Shown: positions 1 to 9,142 of the stretch, one piece after another | Layout: every line of letters begins with the position of its first letter | Numbering within the stretch: position 1 is the stretch's first letter | From: Bifidobacterium felsineum | GTDB taxonomy: Bacteria > Actinomycetota > Actinomycetes > Actinomycetales > Bifidobacteriaceae | Reading direction: 5' to 3' | Assembly (NCBI RefSeq): GCF_002802915.1 | Contig: NZ_PEBJ01000002.1 | Coordinates: 225,174 to 289,173, forward strand | DNA length: 64,000 nt | The notes under the pieces: generated by a model | What the model was told of the DNA's origin: nothing | Seen by the model: only the letters and a program-made list of their open reading frames with translations | Databases searched by the model: none | Position numbers and translations under genes: made by a program

Positions 1-4
1 CTAT

Positions 5-80
<76 letters not shown>

Positions 81-83
81 CCT

Positions 84-119
84 GAAACCTCTTGATTTCC
101 AAGGGGTTTCGTCGTTTTT
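84..119 (+). terminator. Terminator after tRNA-Asn
   Basis: GAAACCtCTTG pairs with CAAGgGGTTTC around a short AT-rich loop, followed by GTCG and a run of five T, 4 nt after the tRNA CCA end. Confidence 0.75.
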
Positions 120-541
120 AAGAATCTTCCATCCGACCAGAATGGGTCCAGTAGTCAATAGTAGTCAATAAATTCACCCTCCCATTTCTTCGAGCATTCC
201 TCAACGATTAATGGCTATTGTGTGCTGTGTCTTCGCTGTTCGCAACGCTGCTAGTTGACGATTTCTGTCGCCCTGCGTGTAGTCGCCAAAACAGCCCCAA
301 TATTTTGGGTAAATATCGCTGATGCCCCCATAGTCAGGTTTGACACTCATAGAAGGATTGCTACATGAGTTTATGTAAACAGGTTCGCTTATGTGGATAA
401 CTTTGCAAGCTCGAACCACATACCCCGTTTTGGGTAGACAACACTGATGGACATGCCTCAAGGTTGTAGAGGACCGTCAACGTAGACGGTCATACAACAG
501 CGAACGGATAGGCGTGCGCTGATGTATTGAAAGGGGAATTG
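120..541. other. Non-coding spacer, no gene recognised
   Basis: About 420 bp with no supported gene. It contains a perfect tandem repeat of the 10-mer GTAGTCAATA (151-160, 161-170). A minus-strand reading frame at 201-461 is open but has a TTG start, no clear ribosome-binding site and no recognisable domain, so I do not call it. The 3' end must contain the promoter and leader of the M23 gene. A tRNA-flanking spacer with short repeats could be scar tissue of a past integration, but no integrase or matching tRNA 3' copy is visible. Confidence 0.5.
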
Positions 542-1252
542 ATGATACATGGGTATTGGTTCGATTGGCGGCGGCAATCGGCTCGACGGGCCGCCAGACA
601 GCGCGAACAGGAGCGAAGACAGGCCGAGGAGCGTCAGACTTGGATTGATGCACTGGTGGCGGCTGCCGTAGCTCTTGGTTTACTGCTGTCTCTTCTGGTG
701 GGATTGCTGGTTTCCGGTTCGGGGAAAGACGATTCCATTCATGTTGGGGATGCGCTGGTACAACAGCTTTCGGCTGATTCCGCCGGATTGATTCCAGCTG
801 ATTTTACCGACATGTCAGCGCTGGAACGGCACGTTGATTCCTCATGCTCAGCTCGATTTGATTGGCCTGTTTCGAATGTGCAGATTAACCAATCATTTGA
901 CCGTCCTATTACGCCTTGGGCTCCGGGACATCGCGGTGTCGATCTTATTGCTGGTTCCGGTGAGACGATAACGGCTCCCCATGCCGGAACAATCAGTTTC
1001 GCGGGGCGCGTGGGCGGCAAAGATGTGGTGAGCATCCGACATCGTGGGGGAGTGACGTCGACCTTCGAACCTGCGACTACCGATTTAACACTCGGTTCTG
1101 CCGTCAGCAGGGGAGAGATTGTCGGCACGGTGGAAGGTGATTCAGATCACTGCGAATCGCATTGCCTTCACTGGGGACTGAAACGAGGTGCGGATGATTA
1201 CCTCAATCCTGAGCGCTACGCGGCCAGCGGCAAAATCGTGCTTAAGGAATGA
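542..1252 (+). CDS. Membrane-anchored M23 family metallopeptidase
   Basis: A 236-residue protein with a charged Arg/Gln/Glu-rich N-terminus (about residues 8-37), one transmembrane segment (about 41-62) and a C-terminal LytM/M23 domain (about 115-225). The zinc-ligand signatures are seen as HRGVD and, near the end, CLHWGLK (the HxxxD and HxH-type motifs). Family members are peptidoglycan endopeptidases or envelope regulators, so an outward-facing cell-wall role is inferred. ATG 542 is chosen over TTG 527 because AAAGGGG (530-536) sits 5 nt before it. The gene converges on the lipoprotein gene, with 16 nt between the stop codons. Confidence 0.88.
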   Translation: MIHGYWFDWRRQSARRAARQREQERRQAEERQTWIDALVAAAVALGLLLSLLVGLLVSGSGKDDSIHVGDALVQQLSADSAGLIPADFTDMSALERHVDSSCSARFDWPVSNVQINQSFDRPITPWAPGHRGVDLIAGSGETITAPHAGTISFAGRVGGKDVVSIRHRGGVTSTFEPATTDLTLGSAVSRGEIVGTVEGDSDHCESHCLHWGLKRGADDYLNPERYAASGKIVLKE

Positions 1253-1268
1253 AGCAACTGGCAGATAA

Positions 1269-2921
1269 TCACAAACCGGCGTCAGCCAGAGTGATGTATC
1301 CAGGATCGATCAATGTGGCTTTAAGATTGCTTGCGCTTACGGCTACCACCGGCTCATTCAACGTCGGTATCTTTTTGACGCCGCCAACCTCGGTATTACG
1401 TACCGAGGCCATTGAGCTGATGGATTTACCAGTATTGAGTCGTCCGCACATTTCCGCGAGGTCAGAGGCCAAGGCCTGACGGTTTTCAATGCCGGTCATC
1501 CATTGTTTGCCATTCACCACGGAAGGGATGCTGGAAATGTACGCGCCATAACCAGTGACCAGCGGCCACTGTGCATCCTTGGCCTTCGCATCGGTGGAGT
1601 CATCTGCACCGTCAGCGTTCTGGGAGTCATTGGACTCGTCGTTTTCCGGGGATTTGATTGGATCGGGAACCTGCTGACGAGCAAGATCCTTCTTGCCGGT
1701 GATATTGCCCACGATTCCGGAAATGGTGATTTGCGGATTGATATCCGCGGCGGACCCGGTGTATCCCAGATCGTCGAGTTCTTTGACTACTTCGGAGGCG
1801 ATGTAATCGTTCATGGCGATAATGCCGTCGATGCGAGTCGGGGTCGTTGAGCTGCTGAGCTTCTCCAGACGTTTGGCAAGCACTCTGGCAGTGGCTCCAT
1901 CCTTGCTCACATCATAGGCGACGCTCATCCAATCGTTTTCAGTTGAATCGCTGGTAAGGGTGCCGGAGGGACTCTCAATCACGCCTTTTTCGTAATAGGA
2001 GCCGAGTACCTGCCAGATGCCGCGGAATGCTTCTTGCGCGAAGGTGGAGTCACCGCTTGTGCCGTCTTCGTCGGATATGGTATACGGCAGCATTACCTCA
2101 ATATGCTTCGGATTGTCTTTGCTCGCTTTGTCGAGTTCGAGCTTCGCGGCGAGTTTTTCTGCTTGCAGATGTCCGATGGTCCGGGCGTCGGAAAACTGCA
2201 CGAAGGCGTCCGGCTTGTAGCCTTCGATGCTGTTAGCCAGCAACACCACATGCATGCCGGATTCCTGGGCGAGTTTCAAGGAGGAAACCAGCCGTTTCAC
2301 GGCCTGGGTCTGTGTCTCGTCGGTCGAGGTGCTGGAGTCGCCGTCTGAGGACTCAGCTGCGTTGGAGGACCCGGAAGAACTGTTTGCGTTGCCCTCGCCC
2401 TCATCGGCGTTGGCTGAACCTTCGCTGGTGCTTTCTTCGGTGCTGAGTTCCTGGCTGACATAATCGCCGTACTGTCTGGTCGAATCATCGGCCTTGACCA
2501 CAGGTGCGACCAGCAATGTCATGTTGTCTGGTGTCAGTGCGATGCCCGAATCTTCGGAAGTGGTCTTTCCCGACAAATGATCAACTACGAAATCCTGGAT
2601 GGCGCGGCTCTGCTTATCCAACGAATCGGAAGTGGTGTGGCTGATATTCTTCTTCTTGAACCCATAGTCGGTCAATGCGCCGGTCAGCTCAGGCGTGAGT
2701 TTGGCCCACTTGTTCAACGGTGTCTGCTGGTTGAGCGTAATACCGTCGGAAGGGGTGAAGATTGCCGCCGCACCTACGGAGGAGGAAGTCAGCGTGGTCT
2801 TCGAGGTATCAGTCTGTGATTGCTCATCGGTATCGGAAGCGCACGCGGTCAAGGACAATGCCATGGCGCAGGTGAGAGCAATGGCGGTGATGATGGTGGC
2901 AGAGCGGCGTGCGAACCCCAT
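1269..2921 (-). CDS. Solute-binding lipoprotein, periplasmic-binding-protein fold
   Basis: A 550-residue protein. The N-terminus has a signal peptide and a lipobox (SLTACAS), so it should be lipid-anchored outside the membrane. The body looks like a sugar-type binding protein (Peripla_BP family): VVLLANS, DGIIAMNDYIASEVVKEL and GYGAYISSIPSV match the usual alternating core. Two Ser/Asp/Glu-rich linkers interrupt it, including one rich in SNADEGEGN and SSS runs. ATG 2921 follows an AAGGAGG (2934-2940) 12 nt away; the frame stays open upstream to 3023 without another good start. No ABC permease or ATPase lies beside it, so the ligand is unknown and a sensory or orphan role is possible. Confidence 0.75.
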   Translation of the reverse strand: MGFARRSATIITAIALTCAMALSLTACASDTDEQSQTDTSKTTLTSSSVGAAAIFTPSDGITLNQQTPLNKWAKLTPELTGALTDYGFKKKNISHTTSDSLDKQSRAIQDFVVDHLSGKTTSEDSGIALTPDNMTLLVAPVVKADDSTRQYGDYVSQELSTEESTSEGSANADEGEGNANSSSGSSNAAESSDGDSSTSTDETQTQAVKRLVSSLKLAQESGMHVVLLANSIEGYKPDAFVQFSDARTIGHLQAEKLAAKLELDKASKDNPKHIEVMLPYTISDEDGTSGDSTFAQEAFRGIWQVLGSYYEKGVIESPSGTLTSDSTENDWMSVAYDVSKDGATARVLAKRLEKLSSSTTPTRIDGIIAMNDYIASEVVKELDDLGYTGSAADINPQITISGIVGNITGKKDLARQQVPDPIKSPENDESNDSQNADGADDSTDAKAKDAQWPLVTGYGAYISSIPSVVNGKQWMTGIENRQALASDLAEMCGRLNTGKSISSMASVRNTEVGGVKKIPTLNEPVVAVSASNLKATLIDPGYITLADAGL

Positions 2922-2990
2922 AAGCGAACGGAACCTCCTTGGAGAATCGGTATACAACACACTGTGCCACGATTGTAGTAGAGAGGTTAT

Positions 2991-3034
2991 GAAAAATCCC
3001 GGATACATGCATGATAAAGGCACATATCCGGGAT
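2991..3034 (-). terminator. Terminator of icd
   Basis: On the minus strand the 10-bp arms ATCCCGGATA and TATCCGGGAT are followed by a T run (complement of GAAAAA at 2991-2996). It lies 35 nt beyond the icd stop codon. Confidence 0.8.
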
Positions 3035-3068
3035 AAATCAGGGGAGCAATCCGACTATGAATGGTTCT

Positions 3069-4286
3069 TCAGGCCAGAGCCTTCTGCAGATTCTCGTCCA
3101 GCGCATTCATGAATCCTTCGGTGTCGAGCCATGGTTCATCAGGGCCGATCAGCATGGCGAGATCCTTGGTCATCTGGCCTCCTTCGACGGTGTCGATAAT
3201 GACCTTTTCCAGAGTTTCGGCGAAGTGGCGTACCTCAGGAGTGCCATCCAGGTCAGCGCGATGCTTCAGACCGCCGGTCCAAGCGAAGATGGATGCAATC
3301 GGATTGGTGGAGGTCTTTTCGCCCTTGAGCCAACGGCGGTAGTGGCGGGTCACTGTGCCATGGGCGGCCTCAGCCTCGACGGTCTGTCCATCGGGGGTCA
3401 TCAGCACGGAAGTCATCAGGCCTAATGAGCCGAAACCTTGTGCCACGGAATCGGACTGCACGTCACCGTCATAGTTCTTGCAGGCCCAGATGTAGCCGCC
3501 GTGCCATTTGAGGGAGCTGGCCACCATATCGTCAATCAAACGGTGTTCGTAGGTCAGACCTTCGGCGGCGAACTTGTCCCTGTATTCGGTTTCGAACACT
3601 TCGGCGAAGATATCCTTGAACTGTCCGTCATATGCCTTCAAAATCGTGTTCTTGGTGGACAGGTACACCGGGTAGTGGCGCATCAATCCATAGTTGAAGC
3701 ATGCACGGGCGAATCCGCGAATCGAATCATTCACGTTGTACTGCACCTGTGCCACGCCACCGTCCGGCCCGTAGTTGTACACCACATGCTGAATGGGTTC
3801 GGAGCCGTCGTCCGGCGTGAAAGTGACGGTCAGCTGGCCTGCACCCGGAACCTTGAAGTCAGTGGCTTTGTACTGATCGCCGAATGCATGACGAGCCACT
3901 ACGATCGGCTTGGTCCAGCCTGGCACCAGGCGCGGCACATTACTCATCACAATGGGCTCGCGGAAGATCGTGCCGCCCAAGATGTTGCGGATGGTTCCAT
4001 TGGGGGACTTCCACATCTTCTTCAGACCGAATTCCTTGACGCGGGCCTCATCGGGCGTGATGGTCGCGCATTTGACGCCAACGTGATGCTTCTGGATGGC
4101 ATGTGCCGCATCGATGGTCACCTGATCGTCGGTTTCGTCACGATGCTGGATTCCCAGATCGTAATAGTCGAGGTTGATGTCGAGATACGGCAGAATCAGC
4201 CTATCCTTGATGTCTTTCCAGATCACGCGGGTCATCTCATCGCCGTCTAGTTCAACAACGGTGCCTTCGACCTTGATTTTGGCCAT
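3069..4286 (-). CDS. icd: Isocitrate dehydrogenase (NADP-dependent, eukaryote-like class)
   Basis: 405 residues beginning [11 protein letters not shown] 4286 has AGGAGG just upstream. The enzyme oxidatively decarboxylates isocitrate to 2-oxoglutarate with NADP+. Residues typical of the homodimeric class shared with eukaryotes are visible: DGDEMTR near the N-terminus, [12 protein letters not shown] and the isocitrate-binding [13 protein letters not shown] region; [12 protein letters not shown] lies towards the C-terminus. In bifidobacteria, which run a truncated TCA cycle, its job is inferred to be 2-oxoglutarate supply for glutamate synthesis. It is monocistronic and divergent from guaB3, sharing a 126-bp promoter region. 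Confidence 0.97.
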   Translation of the reverse strand: MAKIKVEGTVVELDGDEMTRVIWKDIKDRLILPYLDINLDYYDLGIQHRDETDDQVTIDAAHAIQKHHVGVKCATITPDEARVKEFGLKKMWKSPNGTIRNILGGTIFREPIVMSNVPRLVPGWTKPIVVARHAFGDQYKATDFKVPGAGQLTVTFTPDDGSEPIQHVVYNYGPDGGVAQVQYNVNDSIRGFARACFNYGLMRHYPVYLSTKNTILKAYDGQFKDIFAEVFETEYRDKFAAEGLTYEHRLIDDMVASSLKWHGGYIWACKNYDGDVQSDSVAQGFGSLGLMTSVLMTPDGQTVEAEAAHGTVTRHYRRWLKGEKTSTNPIASIFAWTGGLKHRADLDGTPEVRHFAETLEKVIIDTVEGGQMTKDLAMLIGPDEPWLDTEGFMNALDENLQKALA

Positions 4287-4399
4287 GCTTCCTCCTGATT
4301 GTTCTTCGCGGAATGCTCTAGTCATATCGCAAGTTTGTAACGAGGCGATCCATCATTCGAGAATATGGACACAAGCTGAGGGGCGTCCGTCCCGGGCAA

Positions 4400-4412
4400 T
4401 AGTCTTAAAGCC
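4400..4412 (+). promoter_or_regulatory. Probable -10 of a leaderless guaB3 transcript
   Basis: TAGTCT at 4400-4405 is followed by 7 nt and then ATG 4413, with no Shine-Dalgarno sequence. This spacing would put +1 at or next to the start codon. It is a pattern-based inference. Confidence 0.45.
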
Positions 4413-5537
4413 ATGTCTCAGGAAATTGAAATCGGTTTGGGTAAAAAAGGCCATCTCGGCTATGCGCTTGATGATGTGGCCATCGTTCCTTCACGTCGTA
4501 CGCGCGACCCCGAGGATGTCTCCACCTCTTGGCAGATCGACGCTTATGAGTTCGATGTGCCGGTGATCGGTGCTCCCATGGACTCGGTCACCAGCCCCGC
4601 CACCGCCATTCAGATGGGCAAGATGGGCGCATTGGGAGTGCTTGATCTGGAAGGCCTGTGGACTCGTTACGAGGACCCGACGTCTTTGCTGGATGAGATT
4701 TCCCAGCTGCCTGCCGAGGAGGCCACCTCCCGTATTCAGCAGATTTATGCCGAGCCGGTCAAGCCGGAGCTCATCACCCAGCGTCTGCATGAGATTCGCG
4801 CTGCAGGCGTCACTGTGGCCGGTGCTCTGTCTCCGCAGCGCACCCAGCAGTTCTACTCGACCGTGGTCGATGCCGGTGTGGACCTGTTCGTGATTCGCGG
4901 CACAGTGGTTTCTGCCGAACACGTATCCTCTTCCCATGAGCCGTTGAATCTGAAGAAGTTCATCTATGACCTCGATGTGCCGGTGATCGTCGGCGGTGCC
5001 GCCAACTACACTGCCGCTCTGCACCTGATGCGCACCGGTGCGGCCGGCGTACTGGTCGGCTTTGGCGGCGGCGCGGTTTCCGCAACCCGCCAGACCTTGG
5101 GCGTTCAGGCTCCGATGGCCACTGCCATCGCGGACGTGGCTGAAGCCCGCCGTGATTACATGGACGAATCCGGTGGCCGCTATGTGCAGGTGATTGCCGA
5201 CGGTGGCATGGGTGATTCCGGCAGCTTTGTCAAGGCACTTGCCTTGGGAGCCGACGCGGTGATGCTCGGCGCTCCGCTGGCACGTGCCACTGAAGCTCCA
5301 GGCAAAGGCACGCATTGGGGTTCGGAAGCCCGTCATCAGACGTTGCCTCGTGGCTATCGCACCACAGTCGGTACTGTGGCGCCGCTCGAGCAGATTCTGT
5401 TCGGCCCCAGCCATCAGGCGGATGGAAAGACCAACTTCATCGGCGCATTGAAGCGTGCCATGGCTTCCACCGGCTATGTCGATGTGAAGAACTTCCAGCG
5501 TTGCGGCATGGTGGTCAACCCCTATTCCGTTCGCTGA
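4413..5537 (+). CDS. guaB3: GuaB3-type IMP dehydrogenase family protein
   Basis: A 374-residue TIM-barrel protein of the IMPDH/GMP reductase superfamily without CBS domains, which is the length of the actinobacterial GuaB3 group. Visible family stretches are VPVIGAPMDSVTSP, GALGVLDLEGLW, DVPVIVGGAANY, QVIADGGMGDSG and ADAVMLGAPLA. Canonical IMPDH uses a cysteine in a GSxCxTR-like loop; here the equivalent loop reads GGGAVSATRQT, with serine in the probable cysteine position. IMP to XMP activity is therefore uncertain. Family annotation is firm, catalysis is not. A strong terminator follows, so it is transcribed alone. Confidence 0.9.
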   Translation: MSQEIEIGLGKKGHLGYALDDVAIVPSRRTRDPEDVSTSWQIDAYEFDVPVIGAPMDSVTSPATAIQMGKMGALGVLDLEGLWTRYEDPTSLLDEISQLPAEEATSRIQQIYAEPVKPELITQRLHEIRAAGVTVAGALSPQRTQQFYSTVVDAGVDLFVIRGTVVSAEHVSSSHEPLNLKKFIYDLDVPVIVGGAANYTAALHLMRTGAAGVLVGFGGGAVSATRQTLGVQAPMATAIADVAEARRDYMDESGGRYVQVIADGGMGDSGSFVKALALGADAVMLGAPLARATEAPGKGTHWGSEARHQTLPRGYRTTVGTVAPLEQILFGPSHQADGKTNFIGALKRAMASTGYVDVKNFQRCGMVVNPYSVR

Positions 5538-5588
5538 ATGAATTCGATAGCGGGGTGGTTGCTCCGCGTCGGTATCCATTGACGAATA

Positions 5589-5642
5589 CGCTCGCGAAAT
5601 TCGACAAATCATATGCATTCGTCGAATTTCGCGGGCGTTTTT
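5589..5642 (+). terminator. Terminator of guaB3
   Basis: CGCTCGCGAAATTCGAC (5589-5605) pairs with GTCGAATTTCGCGGGCG (5621-5637), followed by TTTTTA. Confidence 0.9.
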
Positions 5643-5752
5643 ATACGCATAGCTGAGCCGTTTTGATTTTCTTCGGTTTTCGTGGTGGTCTGGGTAATAG
5701 ATATAGCCAAGGGAGGCTGTGTCATGAAGAAGGGGATCATAGGTGATTTGCC

Positions 5753-6238
5753 ATGGATTATTTTGGCTATTTCTACAACCGTCGTACGCCATTGCCGAGT
5801 TTTGATGGTTTTATAACCGTGGAACTCTCGGATCGTCCGGTCCGTTACCATATTCAACCGTTGTTCCCGAGCGGGCTCAACGCCCAGGAATGCCACAGCA
5901 TGGCGATGGCGGCATGTCGAATCGCATGCAATTGCGCGGACGCCATCCGCGGCAAGCTGAGCGTCGATCGTCTGCAGCGAGCCCTGACCGCACCTTGTTT
6001 GGAGCGGTTGCAGACCATGCAATACCTGCTTGACATCCATATGGTCACGCATCCTGATATCAAAGCGAAGTTCTGCTATCTTCCCACTGTTCCCAATCTG
6101 ATCGATGGCATGATCACCAACGACAAGACCATGGAAATGACGGTGTTGATGACCATCGGACGAGAGAACCTCCGCGTCAACCTGAAGATGCGATATATAG
6201 GGTCCCGTTGGATGTGCGTTTTCGCTGATCTGGGCTGA
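5753..6238 (+). CDS. DUF6459 (Rv3-like) family protein of unknown function
   Basis: A 161-residue soluble protein, no signal or membrane segment. The layout matches my memory of the actinobacterial DUF6459 family: a helical segment like CADAIRGKLSVDRLQRALTA in the middle and a C-terminal strand pair (ENLRVNLKMRY then SRWMCVFADLG). It is six-cysteine-rich for its size. Family members are sometimes mis-annotated as 3-hydroxyacyl-CoA dehydrogenase, but no Rossmann motif is seen. AGGTGAT 5-10 nt before ATG 5753 supports the start. No function can be stated. Confidence 0.65.
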   Translation: MDYFGYFYNRRTPLPSFDGFITVELSDRPVRYHIQPLFPSGLNAQECHSMAMAACRIACNCADAIRGKLSVDRLQRALTAPCLERLQTMQYLLDIHMVTHPDIKAKFCYLPTVPNLIDGMITNDKTMEMTVLMTIGRENLRVNLKMRYIGSRWMCVFADLG

Positions 6239-6311
6239 TTCAGAGTGGGTCGGCGCATAACGTACTTCACACATGGGCGATGCGTGCGGCGTTGTGATAT
6301 GACGCTTCGCC

Positions 6312-6324
6312 TATAGTGGAGCGT
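6312..6324 (+). promoter_or_regulatory. Probable -10 of a leaderless acyl-CoA ligase transcript
   Basis: TATAGT (6312-6317) then 7 nt then ATG 6325, with no ribosome-binding site. An alternative GTG start at 6316 would lie inside this hexamer, which argues for 6325. Confidence 0.45.
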
Positions 6325-8370
6325 ATGCGTGAACATGTTGAAGAACCTAGGTACGTCACCACCGATGAGGACACAGTCTTCTCGCTGCTGGCCAGGCGGG
6401 CGGCCCGCACCCCGAACGACACCATTGCCGAATGGCAGGACGATGAGACCCATCAGTGGCATAGCGTGACCGCCAATGAGATGCTCGCCCGCGTGCGTGA
6501 AGTGGCGAAAGGACTCATGGGACTTGGTGTCAAAGCCGGCACCATGGTGCTGATCTATTCGCCCACCTGCTATGAGTGGGGGGTCGCCGACTTCGCATGC
6601 GCTGCCATCGGTGCCGTGGTCGTACCTGTGTATGAGACCGATTCCGCCAAGCAAACCGCCGGAATCATTGAGGAAGTCGATCCCGCGATCGCCTTCGCAG
6701 GCGATTTCCAACGTGCCCAGACGCTTGAGCAGATCCGTGTCAATCATCCGGGTATGAAGTATGTCTTCAATTTCAAGGCGGATGGCCTCGATGCGGTGGC
6801 TGATTTCGGCCACGGTATCAGCGATGAGGCCTTGGACGCCGCCATCGCCAGGATCAAGGCGGATGATTTGCTCACCGTCGTTTACACCTCCGGCTCCACC
6901 GGCAAGCCCAAGGGGGCCATGCTCTCCAACCGCAACTACACGCATATTGTGCTCAACGGTTATGAGATTCTGAACGGCATGCTGTATCAGGACAATCGTT
7001 TGCTGCTATTCCTGCCGCTGGCCCATTGCTTTGCACGCTACATCCAGTACGTATGCATCGGTGGTTGTGGCGTGGTGGGATACATTCCCAATGCCAAGCA
7101 TCTGTTGGCGGATATACGTAGCTTCAAGCCCACATATCTGCTTGGTGTGCCGCGAGTATTCGAAAAGGTGTACAACGCCGCCTCCCAGAAGGCCGGTGCA
7201 GGCATCCAAGGCTATATCTTCGCCCAGTCGGTGAAGCATTTCGTCAAGTGGAGCAAGGATGAACAGGCCGGGCGCGGCCACTCGCTGATCGAGCGCATGC
7301 GCCACTCCTTCTTCATGGCCACCGTCGGCAAGTCGATTCGCTCCGCACTCGGACCGAACCTGAAATGGCTTGCCTGCGGCGGAGCGCCACTCAACGTCGA
7401 TCTTGCCCATTTCTTCAATGGCATGGACGACATTACTTTCATCCAAGGCTACGGCATGACCGAAACTGCGGCTCCCATGCTCGTCAATTGGGAGGATGAC
7501 AACGAGGTCGGTTCCGTAGGCAAGCCCGGTCCCGGCATGGGCGTGCGCTTGGGAGAGGACGACGAAATTGAACTCACCGGTCCGAATGTGTTCCTTGGCT
7601 ACTACAAGCAGCCGGAACTCACCGCCGAAGCCATGACCGCTGACGGTTGGATCAAGACCGGAGATTTGGGCCGTATCGATGACCGCGGTTTCACGTTTAT
7701 CACCGGCCGCAAGAAAGACATCATCATCACTGCAGGCGGCAAGAACATCAGCCCGGCACCGATGGAGGACGTTATCGATACCTGTCCGATCGTCGCCCAT
7801 GCGGTGGTGGTGGGCGATGGCAAGCCGTTCGTTTCCGCTCTGATTGAGCTTGATCCGGACATGCTGCACTCCTGGCTGGAAGGTCAGGGGCTCAATGCCG
7901 ACATGACTCTTGAGGAAGCCAAGGATAATGATGCGGTTCGCGCATTCATTCAGCAATACATCGATCAGGCCAATGCCAATGTATCCCGAGCCGAATCCGT
8001 GCGTAAGTTCGTGGTTCTCGATGAGGAATTCAGCCAGGATCGCGGCACATTGACGCCGAGCATGAAAGTAGTGCGTCCCAAGGTGCTGCAACGCTATGCC
8101 TCCATCATCGAAGAGGATCTCTACGCGCCAAAGCCGTCGAACAAGCCGCTTCCTGCCACCGCCAAGATTATCGACAGCACGTCCGAGACGGTCAAAAAGG
8201 CTTCCGAGCAGGTCAAGCAGGCTTCCGAACAGGTGAAGACCAGCGTGTCTGATTCGCTTGCTAGCGTGCAGGAGAAAATCAAGAAGACAAAGGCCGAATC
8301 CGAGCAGGAAGAACCTGCCGCCGAAGTCGAAGGCGATTCCGCCGGCGTTGATGAGAAGAACGAGGAGTAA
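6325..8370 (+). CDS. Long-chain-fatty-acid-CoA ligase (AMP-forming)
   Basis: About 681 residues of the adenylate-forming superfamily (FadD15-like). The P-loop-like AMP motif [13 protein letters not shown], the YGMTE motif, [11 protein letters not shown] and the hinge/A8 region [17 protein letters not shown] are all present, so the enzyme should activate fatty acids to acyl-CoA at the membrane face. The last 80 or so residues are an unusual Lys/Glu/Ser/Ala tail with repeats of KKASEQVK and KQASEQVK, predicted to form an amphipathic helix or coiled coil. GTG 6316 is an alternative start. The def gene follows after 5 nt. Confidence 0.92.
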   Translation: MREHVEEPRYVTTDEDTVFSLLARRAARTPNDTIAEWQDDETHQWHSVTANEMLARVREVAKGLMGLGVKAGTMVLIYSPTCYEWGVADFACAAIGAVVVPVYETDSAKQTAGIIEEVDPAIAFAGDFQRAQTLEQIRVNHPGMKYVFNFKADGLDAVADFGHGISDEALDAAIARIKADDLLTVVYTSGSTGKPKGAMLSNRNYTHIVLNGYEILNGMLYQDNRLLLFLPLAHCFARYIQYVCIGGCGVVGYIPNAKHLLADIRSFKPTYLLGVPRVFEKVYNAASQKAGAGIQGYIFAQSVKHFVKWSKDEQAGRGHSLIERMRHSFFMATVGKSIRSALGPNLKWLACGGAPLNVDLAHFFNGMDDITFIQGYGMTETAAPMLVNWEDDNEVGSVGKPGPGMGVRLGEDDEIELTGPNVFLGYYKQPELTAEAMTADGWIKTGDLGRIDDRGFTFITGRKKDIIITAGGKNISPAPMEDVIDTCPIVAHAVVVGDGKPFVSALIELDPDMLHSWLEGQGLNADMTLEEAKDNDAVRAFIQQYIDQANANVSRAESVRKFVVLDEEFSQDRGTLTPSMKVVRPKVLQRYASIIEEDLYAPKPSNKPLPATAKIIDSTSETVKKASEQVKQASEQVKTSVSDSLASVQEKIKKTKAESEQEEPAAEVEGDSAGVDEKNEE

Positions 8371-8375
8371 TACCA

Positions 8376-8864
8376 GTGGCCATTCGCGAAATCCGAGTCG
8401 TGCCCGATCCCGTGCTGCGCACACCATGCGATGAAATCAAGGAAATCACCCCGGCTGTGCGTCGTCTGGTGGACGATTTGCTTGAGACGGTGAACGATCC
8501 CGGCCGTGCCGGCTTGTCCGCCAATCAGATCGGTGTGAGTCTGCGCGCGTTCTCTTACAACATCGATGGCAAAATCGGATACATCCTTAATCCGGTGATC
8601 GAGGAAACCTCCGGCGAGCAGTATGGCGACGAAGGTTGTCTGTCGGTGCCGGGACTGTGGTACAAGACGCGTAGGGCCGATTATGCCCGCGTGCGTGGCA
8701 TCGATCTGGATGGCAAGGAAGTCGTACTGGAGGGGCATGGGTTGATGGGCCGCATGCTGCAGCACGAATGCGACCATTTGGATGGCCACGTGTACCTGGA
8801 CCGACTCGAAAAAGAGGAACGCCGTGAAGCGTTGCGCTATATGCGCAATCGTTCGTCCAAGTGA
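8376..8864 (+). CDS. def: Peptide deformylase
   Basis: 162 residues. It removes the formyl group from the N-terminal methionine of nascent proteins. All three metal-site motifs are present: GLSANQIG (motif 1), EGCLS with the cysteine ligand, and QHECDHLDG (HExxH). GTG 8376 has CGAGGAG ahead of it, formed by the 3' end of the upstream ligase gene, so the two are translationally close and probably co-transcribed. Confidence 0.97.
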   Translation: MAIREIRVVPDPVLRTPCDEIKEITPAVRRLVDDLLETVNDPGRAGLSANQIGVSLRAFSYNIDGKIGYILNPVIEETSGEQYGDEGCLSVPGLWYKTRRADYARVRGIDLDGKEVVLEGHGLMGRMLQHECDHLDGHVYLDRLEKEERREALRYMRNRSSK

Positions 8865-8885
8865 TCCATCCGCATCACCCAAACG

Positions 8886-8924
8886 CCAAAGCTCTCCTAC
8901 GCACTGCGAGGAGAGCTTTGGTTT
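8886..8924 (+). terminator. Terminator of def
   Basis: Perfect 13-bp arms CCAAAGCTCTCCT and AGGAGAGCTTTGG, followed by TTT. Confidence 0.8.
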
Positions 8925-8929
8925 AGGTG

Positions 8930-9142
8930 CTGTGATATTCTTGAAACTTGTGTGCCACCCCGGCAATGAGCGCGGTCGCAAGCGCTCGGAGCCACCCAAT
9001 ATCGTCTACCGGCGCACAACAAATTCGCGTCATGCTCGCGACGGCCTGTGTCGGTCGGCTACAAACCCGGATAAAACGGGGGAGTTGCTGCACGCAGGTG
9101 CGCATGACCAGGCAAGAACCGACAATGAAAGGTAGTAATACC
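8930..9142 (+). promoter_or_regulatory. Promoter/leader region of rpsB
   Basis: A 278-bp gene-free region. It contains a short hairpin, GAGCGC (8968-8973) with GCGCTC (8982-8987), well upstream of the start. A long GC-rich leader before rpsB fits S2 autoregulation known in other bacteria, but no specific S2-binding motif can be asserted. Confidence 0.4.

Noticed and set aside
201..461. Open reading frame on the minus strand, 86 codons
   Set aside because: TTG start, no ribosome-binding site, no recognisable domain, and composition unlike the neighbouring genes.
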